From Icerya purchasi (Eukaryota; Arthropoda; Insecta; Hemiptera; Monophlebidae), in contig CM077116.1 of the NCBI GenBank assembly GCA_039619475.1, positions 456,505,576 through 456,569,575 of the forward strand: a stretch of DNA of 64,000 nt, written 5' to 3'. Below the pieces are notes generated by a model that saw only the letters and a list, made by a program, of their open reading frames with translations, searched no databases and had not been told where the DNA came from. Shown here one piece after another: positions 56,211-64,000 of the stretch. Numbering within the stretch: the stretch's first letter is position 1; each line of letters begins with the position of its first letter. The position numbers and the translations under genes were made by a program.

Positions 56211-57980
56211 GCGTGTATCACATTTTATAAGACTGCAATAACAATAATACAGTTTTTGAGGGTAATATGGAACAGCTGGTAATAAATAAATTCAACAACT
56301 TTAATAAATTTACAATACAAGAGGTTAAAAATCGTAAAAATAACATTCATTTATATTAAGAAAATAATTAAGATTAACAATCATTCCTATATTTACAAAC
56401 TGTCAAACAGTTATGTCACACATATATATATATATATGTAATTAAAATTTAATAATAAAATGAAAAAAAAAAATATATATATATAGAAAATATATTACAT
56501 AATTTCATAATGCCGATACAAGAGCAACGAGACTATCCGTGGCACTTTGTATCAAGACCTACTTGATAACTAGTGTAAGAAGGCTGAAAAAATCGAAACA
56601 AAAATACCTTTAGTTCTTACCTGGTAAATTAACAGCTATTCGTTATCGTTGAGAAATTTAAAGAATTGGCAATCAAAGACGCGCGCATAGTCGCACTCCG
56701 GTCAGCGTATACCGCATGTTTTCTCTTTTTTTGTTCTGGGTGCGGCATAAAAGGTTCAACGTTCGGAAAGTTGCAACTTTTTTACAAATATTTCACGCCA
56801 AGTTTTAAATGAGTAAACGGCCGAATAAAATTTTGTCTCACTTAGGAGGAGTAAGAGAATTAAAGTAGTTCAGGATAATTTTGAAAACATTTGTCAGTTT
56901 TTGCCTCTATGGTTTTCAGAAATTTTTTCAAATATCCAATAAAATGTATATTTCTAGACTATACAACAATCGTCGCCTAATAAAAATTTTGTTATAAGAG
57001 TTTGAACGGGAATATTTCCATTATTTCGTCTGAAAATCCGATACTTCGAGATGGCAGCCCGGTTTACGAGGTGCGATTGCATATCTGACAGATTTTAAAC
57101 ACTCCGTTGAAAAATTACGCAACTTTTTAGGCTACACGCAAAAAATAACCTTCCACAGCGTCAAATTTTGTCAGTTTTTGGTTCTACTAAAGCCATTATA
57201 TCCAATAGGACATATTTCTAGACTCAAAAGTGAATTTTGACATAAACCGTGTCATAAAAAAAAGTTTTATGGACTTTAAATTAAAGTAGCACGTTCACAG
57301 AATACTTAAAAAATTAATTCTTCTACGCATTTAATAAATTTTTAACACGCCGATTGAAAAAAATGATATAATTATATGAACTCAATAGGCACAAAGGATC
57401 GATCCGCTTTACCGATTATTTTAAAAATATTGTTTTGTTTTTTGTTTTTCGTTTTTTTTAAAACCAATCTAAATTTATACAATTTACGCTATTTTTTTTT
57501 TTTTTTTTTTTCAAAAACCAAGATTTATTTCTGAATATGACATATCGAATGGTCAATAATGGTATTCCAGTATTTTTTAAACTCCGTTCGAAAATAATCT
57601 AGGCGATAAGAAGCTTTTAATTTAAATTACTAATTAAAATAAGACCTTGAAGCTTAACACTTCAACAATGTGGGAAGAACAAGTATCGCTATTTTTTCAC
57701 GCCATATTATGTGTATATCAAAAAAAAATTATCGCAAAAAGTTCGGAATATTTTTTTTAATTTTACTTAATCAAAAGTTCCGTGGGGACATGTTCGCATA
57801 TACAGACGGTCGCATTAATATTCAAACATTTTTGCGACTAGAAAAATAACAAAAAGTGCTTTGCTAGTCAAACTTTTTCAGAAAAAAATAGAACAAAACA
57901 GAAAAAAAAAATTCATATAGAATAGCCTCACGATAACGAAAAAACGAGATTTACTAATATTTTCGAACATAGCGAGTGCG
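56211..57980. other. Nothing recognised
   Basis: AT-rich with AT microsatellites (56,400-56,490) and homopolymers. No motif on either strand. Confidence 0.5.
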
Positions 57981-58520
57981 TCAACAGAACCGCTCCCTGG
58001 GTTTTTTTCCGCACACGTTAACGCTCAATAGCTCGGACATCACTGATCTTCCCCGTTAGTTATAATCGTTTCTTTTTTCGCGCGTAAAAATTGCAACTAC
58101 ACGTTAAATAATTAAACACTAAATGAGGGAACTTTATGTTATGGTGACTCCTGGTAAACTCCAAAACGCATCTCTTGGAAATAGCGGCAACTGCTAATTG
58201 CCAAACGCGAAAGAGGTCTGTGTCAGGAGGTAAAATAAATGCGCACGACAGTGTACGGCTTACGATACTAGATATCGGCACGATGAAAGGGGAACAACCG
58301 GAATAACTGTCGGTACGAGACGAGCGGTTTATTACACGAACAGCCGCGCGACGTCCGAAGTGGTTAAACGCGCCAATATGAGCTAGCGCGATGCGCATTT
58401 TAGGACTTGACGAAAAGTTTCAGCGCAAAAGTCTTCTAATTCGCGAATTTAAGTAAACTATAACGATCTGATAGAAGCGTGCAAACGTTAAAAAGAGGCG
58501 CGGCGCAAAATACGAACGCA
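57981..58520. other. CpG-rich patch, possible promoter or unrecognised exon
   Basis: Unlike its surroundings this stretch has many CpG (GCGCGACGTCCG, TTTTCGCGCGTAAA, GCGCGGCGC). A 112-codon frame lies on the - strand (58,060-58,398), but its protein matches no family I know and starts at a convenience ATG. It could be the 5' end of a gene running off on the - strand. Confidence 0.3.
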
Positions 58521-59169
58521 AAAACTGGATTAAACATGTTACATATGTCAAAAACATTAAAAAGGAATTCAACATAACGCGATTAGTAGAAACAATTAAA
58601 TTCGATACTGAGAAGAAAGAACATTTAATTTTTTCCTTGCTACTTTATCAAAAGAAGTGCTAATTCTAAGTTACATCGTTCTTAGAAGAAGAATTCTTCT
58701 CAGTAACATAGTTGTTAGGGAACGGAAGTTCTGAGAAATAGAGTAGGCCTCGTCTGACGGTTGGACTTTTTTGAGATTACCGAACTAACACCAAGAGAAT
58801 GTTTTTACATCTTCCATTCGAAAAATAAAACTTTTTTGCAAGTATTAAAACTTAGTAGCCACATAAAACTGTACACGTTCATATTTATCGTTTTCCGCTT
58901 TTCATTGAATCCTTTCGGCTGAGTGATATCGTGAAATGGAAAAATTAAATTTTGTATTGCCGAATAATTCAGAATTTTTAGCCGCACATCCTAGCCTGAA
59001 AACATTTCTAGCCGTCCATACATCTGTTCGTTTTAAGCAAATTCTACACCGGATCAGACCACAATCCAACTATTTCGAAATGACCAAAATGTAAACGGAC
59101 AACTTTCGATCGTTTAAAATTTGTCCCAGTAGCATTGTGCTTACTCTTTTTACTTCGTCTATTATATAT

Positions 59170-59206
<37 letters not shown>

Positions 59207-59480
59207 AAAATGGCATGTTATTAATCTGCCAAGGTAATGAGTAAAGAACAGTTAATGTAGTTATGACATGTTAGATAACTATCATAATAGCGTATTTGTA
59301 AATAGTTTCGGTCTAGAGATTTTTGAAAAAGGTCATTTCTGACTATGACTGGTTTTAAATGCTCAAGTTCTATGTGTTGTAAAGATTAGCCAACGACTCA
59401 AAAATCTGTGTTCCGGAGAAATCCAATATCACTTAAGTCGCTGTTTCCAGAGGCACCATGTGAAAGTTCCTTACTTGGAA
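58521..59480. other. Nothing recognised
   Basis: AT-rich, with an AT microsatellite at 59,163-59,202 and the palindrome AGAAGAATTCTTCT near 58,690. Confidence 0.5.
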
Positions 59481-59529
59481 AGAGGAACATAATAATATTA
59501 TACATAACCGCATACAAAGCCGTTAGATT

Positions 59530-59800
59530 AAATCATCACTTCATCAGAAAACCTCCCCATAGGCGCAGATCTGAACTACCGAAAATGGAAGTCTCTTAAC
59601 AGTCTATTATGGACAATGGTTGGTCGTACAAGGGGCAACATGAAGAGACGGAACATTATTGCAAATTCAACATGTAACTGCGGTGGTGTACGAACAGTGG
59701 AAACCTCTTTTGAATATAAAGCCTGCCCGTGTACAACTGCACTTTCGACGACGTCCTCCAATTGAATGGAAAAATATTGCATTTTATAGACTTCTGGTAT
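59530..59800 (+). pseudogene. Decayed LINE C-terminal tail (+)
   Basis: One frame reads LNYRKWKSLNSLLWTMVGRT, then RGNMKRRNIIANSTCNCGG, resembling the LNRLR-x-G-x-x-R...W...C-x-C-G tail after LINE RT domains, as at 15 kb. Homology is weak. The overlapping open frames here encode nothing recognised. Confidence 0.35.
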
Positions 59801-59991
59801 TATGTGCTACGAGATCAGTTTTCCCGATGCGACAAAGAAGAAGAAGACTGGTTATGCGCGCATGCACTTTGTGCGTTTTTGTTTCAGTGGATAAAGAACC
59901 ATTAGTGTTGTATAAATTATTTACCGACGAGTTCGTGTGGGCTATGTATTAATTTATAGGAAACAAAAAAAAAAAAAAATGATTATAGGAC

Positions 59992-60128
59992 TATGGTCGA
60001 CATTTGCAACTTTTCCGACTGAAAATTCAGCCTTATACGCGTTTAAAACGTCATTGTTCTATGGTCAACATTTGCAACCTTTCCGACTGAAAATTCAGCC
60101 TTATACGCGTTTAAAACGTCATTGTTCT
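59992..60128 (+). repeat. 68-bp tandem duplication, two copies
   Basis: CTATGGTCGACATTTGCAAC...CATTGTT is followed directly by a second copy starting CTATGGTCAACATTTGCAAC. Period 68 bp, with only a few substitutions. Confidence 0.9.
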
Positions 60129-63100
60129 CGAAACTTAATAAAACCTAAAAGCATGGATGCTAACGAAAGGGCGAAGAAATATTATTTCAAGGCCAGTTTC
60201 CGATAATAACGGACGTTTACAGTATTTAATCGTACACATGAAAAAGAAAAAAACATTTCCGAAACAATTGAGAGATGGTAAAGTCATAAACACGGTTCGG
60301 AACACATAGGGGAAAATTGTAGACGGAGATCATCGCATCATCACTAGCACTGTAGCGATAAACTTTGACCGGCTTAGCGCATTCGTAGTCTATTTTCAAA
60401 AAATCATCGACTAGTTTCAAACCAGTTTCCACTATTATTATTCGCTTTTTTGTTGTGTTTATTCACTTTGTAGGAAAAAAACGCAAGCTGTCTTATGGAA
60501 ATACCCGCTAATGGGACCCAAGTATGCTGTTATTAACGTTTCTGCGTGTGCGCAGTGTGCAGAGACACTCGGCGCTACAGCAGCGACGGCAAAGTCCTTG
60601 AATCATCGCTAATCAGATCATATGTAATATTTCCTTATCAGTTTTTAAGAATACAAGAGAAGTTACCTGACCAGTGCCGCATCGCCGGTGACGATACGTA
60701 TTTATATATTTAAGAACGACATAATATTTTAATGAAACTCTTTCATCGTACGGCTAACGTTCGAATAGCGACGGTTGTATATTGTGATTTACCGATCGGT
60801 TTTACATTCAAAATTTACAACCGTTAACAGTTCAAGTAATTAATATTACTGTTGCTTTCGTTCGGTTGACTGATTTCGTTTTATTCTTCGGGAGCGCAAT
60901 GAATAAGAATAGCCGACCCGAACCATCGCCATTTTCCTTATGTAAGTACGGTAAATTTAGGTAATTTTTAAATATCGAAATTTTTCTTGAAACCATTCGC
61001 CTATGGTCCGAAAAAGTTGTATAACTAGTGTTGTATAAATGCTTTTCGCCTACTATTAAAATGAACGTATACTTTAAATATTTTACCGGTGGTAATATAA
61101 TCGTTAAAGAATTGGTAGACACTCTTTCGGAAAGAAGTGTTCATTTCGATAAAAGCCATTAGCATTATGAAATTAGTTTAGATGCGCGTAAATCGGTGAA
61201 ATGACATACGGAAGAAAAAAAAATACTTTAAAAGTCAGACAACATTAAGCACACGAAAATGTTCAAGCAAACAGTTTAAAAATCGGTACATTAGCTTTAT
61301 CAATATCAGTGACACGCACGTATCTCAGTATACGGTGCGCCAAAAAAAAAAAAGAAAAAATCAATTGGACGTTGGTTTGCCATCAAATATCGACGATTAA
61401 AAGATGATGTATGAAAATATTTTGAAAATATCAATATATTAATATTAATATACACACATGTACGTGAAAACATCGATGTAAACATCCCTCTTAGCAAAAC
61501 CCAGCCAACCCAAATCATGATTTTAGAACCATTTCGTTTATTTTAAATGTCTATGCAAAAAAAAAAACCCCAAAAAAAAAAACCAACACTACTACGTTTT
61601 ATTATGATTTTATGGCACTAAAATTACTTATGTGCCAACATTAGTGCTATGGGTTGGAAGTGTTTGTGGATCTACGTATGTTTACAAATTGTTGTTTCCA
61701 AAAATGATGTCCGTATAAAGAAAAAAACCGTACTTCTTTAACAAATGAACAAAATCAGCTCCGATACGAATCAACAAATAGTGAGGTGTAGATTTTTAAA
61801 AAAAATAAATGAACAGAAAGGAAAACGTATTTCATTGATTAGTGCTCGTAATATTAATTTTACCGATTATTATAATTTTCAAGCGATCGTTATTCTGGTA
61901 ATTTTATATAGTAATAACGAAATAAACACGTATTTGTACACAATTCCTCTTTTCCCCTACTAGAAAAAAAAACAAAAAAAAAAAAAACGTACATACAGTC
62001 TTGCAAGATATATGCACATATATACGAAGTGGTCCCCAAAAAACAATCAGGCTTAACTTTAGGCGATTGTTTAGTATACAGATTCTAAGTAAATACTGCG
62101 CCCACACTGTTGATAATACTTACCAATTGTATAACTTATTAAAATGTTTAACATACTTTCAAAGATTTCTGATAATTTTGATTATAATGATTTTTATTTA
62201 TTTTTTAATATACTTATTCAGCGAAATCGATGATATCGCAGAAAGTCACCTTTACCGGTACGAAGAATCTTCTATACTGCCACCATAAATAAACACGTAA
62301 TGATTTGTTCTACAGATTCGAAATTTTCCTGCTTATGCGTGTACATTATTTTTACAATTTAAGACGTCAGGGGTATAAGATTTTCTATAAAAATCTATTT
62401 AAGAAAATAACGGCGTCATTTATTCCAATTATTAAATAAGCTATTAAGGAAAAAGCGGTTGGTTCGCTCGATGTCATTAAAACATTTTCCATCGTCTTCG
62501 ACGTTGCATGGCCATCACGAATAGGCGATTCTTTTCTACGCACCTACGATACACAAATTTACAATGCGAAAGCGATAAATGACAAGTATACCATTCTGAT
62601 CTATCGTATTTCGAAATAATTACACTACAGCGTACTACCGTATGCATTAATTAAAAAATTATTACAGCAGTATCGGTCCGACTTCCAGCTAGATCGGATG
62701 TACTATACCTGTTTTCCGTGTAATCTTATTAAGGCAACCTCTCTGGAACAAGTCTTGATTCGGATAACGTCATTAACGAAAAGAGGTCACCAACGAAATT
62801 TCAGTTTAAAAAAGGAAAAAACGAAAGAAAAAAAAAATGACTGATCTTTAAAGGAGCTCTTTGCAAAACCATTTTTCTGATGTACACTTGAAATAGTATA
62901 ACGATCGGGGTTCGAACTTTGCATACATATAATACGCACTTTTCTATTGTTAATAACGGACGTCTTTCTAGTTATCTCGCTTCTGGGCGTTCACAAGTTT
63001 TAGTTATATCATATATATATATATATACCAACTTTAGTATTTGCACGCATATAAACAATTACTTTATATATACTCTGTGCGTATTTTGCATATTTCAAGT

Positions 63101-64000
63101 TTGTTGTTTTTTTCCGTATTTTGCTCGTATTTCACATGTAATTTTGAAAGTTTCAACAATACTTATTTTCGTTTCATTTGGTAACTTCGTAGACAAGTAC
63201 ACTCAAAATGTATATTGAAAGCTGTCAGGGCAAAGGAACACTTTAATTTAAACACAGATACAAATTTCATTTAAAAAATAAAAAAATACCAAAGAGGGTT
63301 ATAAAAATATTCGCCTATTCGGTTTTATTAAAAAGAACTTTAAAGATTACAAAAGTTAACGTTGCAAACATTTATACGGAGGAAACCATGTGAAGGAATT
63401 GATAAAAAGGAAAAATCTACACTTCACTTTAAAATTCTCTGCAAATTAAAAAAGTCTGTCAATACACAATGGAGAGCCTCTTTTTTTTTAGGCATTATGT
63501 TCAGTTTGTTCACTATCTATGGTCGTGCAACAGCGATGTGATTACTTAGTTAATCATTTTGTTATAATAAATATGAATTTCATGCTGTGTAAAAGAAAAA
63601 TCTGTTTATAGTTATTAAAAAAAAAAACAAAAAAAAAACCTTCGTCTGCTATTCTTATACCGAAGATAATTCGATGACCCGATAGAGAGAGCGCATTAAT
63701 ATGATCTCCACCATCTTCCTAAAGTGTATCTTCTATCTTCGCTTCCCAGATTCCTCTTCTCCTGATCAAACGGGAATTCTATACCGCTATCAGTTCCGTG
63801 TTTTCCTCTCATATAATTGTTTTCACTATTAGTTCGAAGAGATATTGCAACCTTCTTCATTCTAACTCTTTTCGTAATCTGTTCAACTTCCTTCTTTCTG
63901 TTGTATTCTTATAAATAAATAACAATTATTCTGAAATCTTCCGTTGTTTTCATTTCATCCGACTGTCTTTATCCTCATGTAAAAAATTCCCTTCCAGACT
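60129..64000. other. Nothing recognised
   Basis: AT-rich sequence with A-runs, an AT microsatellite (63,009-63,028) and a pyrimidine-rich end (63,700-64,000). The short frames here show no known domain. A small GC-richer stretch is at 60,540-60,620. Confidence 0.5.

Noticed and set aside
58060..58398. 112-codon protein gene on the - strand
   Set aside because: No recognisable domain, no splice context and low-quality start. Reported only as a CpG-rich patch.
58680..58705. Heat-shock-element-like palindrome AGAAGAATTCTTCT
   Set aside because: Unit spacing does not fit the nGAAn/nTTCn rule well, and no promoter is nearby.
38000..64000. Final C-terminal exon of stac
   Set aside because: Several phase-1 candidates were looked at by eye, but none encoded the expected short helical tail.

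Overview
The window is arthropod, almost certainly insect, nuclear DNA. It is very AT-rich, full of microsatellites and homopolymer runs, and has no long bacterial-type open frames. It is dominated by decayed transposable elements sitting in the large introns of one host gene. The species cannot be named from the sequence.

Host gene. On the + strand, from about 650 to 37,923, short exons with GT-AG borders encode part of a Munc13-4 / BAIAP3-type priming factor (the insect gene staccato, stac). I recognise the MUN/MHD region (exons 654-728, 3477-3573, 13736-13948, 21639-21848, and the first half of 24062-24369). It is followed by most of the C-terminal C2 domain (end of 24062-24369, then 30839-30959 and 37742-37923), in which all the usual acidic calcium ligands are present. 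From 13736 onward the exon phases match exactly. Between 3573 and 13736 two small candidate exons do not join in phase, so a piece is missing there. The 5' part of the gene and the last coding exon or exons lie outside the window or were not found.

Mobile DNA, left to right. The first 7 kb holds an I-like LINE fragment (-), an unnamed repeat whose second copy is at 39.5 kb, a LINE 3' tail ending in GAA repeats, and two opposed LINE fragments that abut near 5,745. A possible hammerhead-ribozyme motif is at 8.29 kb. A PIF/Harbinger relic (8,709-10,301, TSD TAA) carries a MADF gene fragment and a frameshifted transposase fragment, split by a LINE. A mariner derivative is at 11.2 kb, SINEs are at 14.5 and 18.6 kb, and a mariner (16,407-18,134) is split by a 5'-truncated LINE with its own target-site duplication. 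Further LINE tails follow at 12.8, 15 and 19.3-20.7 kb.

From 25 kb there is a 27-bp tandem array, a diverged segmental duplication with foldback sequence, a long inverted-repeat element (28.8 kb), a hAT-like MITE (31.7 kb), and a Jockey-like LINE (33,583-37,113) bounded by an 11-bp duplication. The region after 38 kb has no recognised host exon. It holds LINE relics, a second mariner derivative (43,325-44,018), an 8-bp-TSD MITE (47,920-48,347), a hAT remnant (50,871-51,456), a nested palindromic element (about 52.1-54.3 kb) and a CpG-rich patch near 58.2 kb.

No wholly new multi-gene system is evident. The most useful observations are the datable nested insertions, the complex palindrome, the possible ribozyme and several elements with clear termini but no assigned family.
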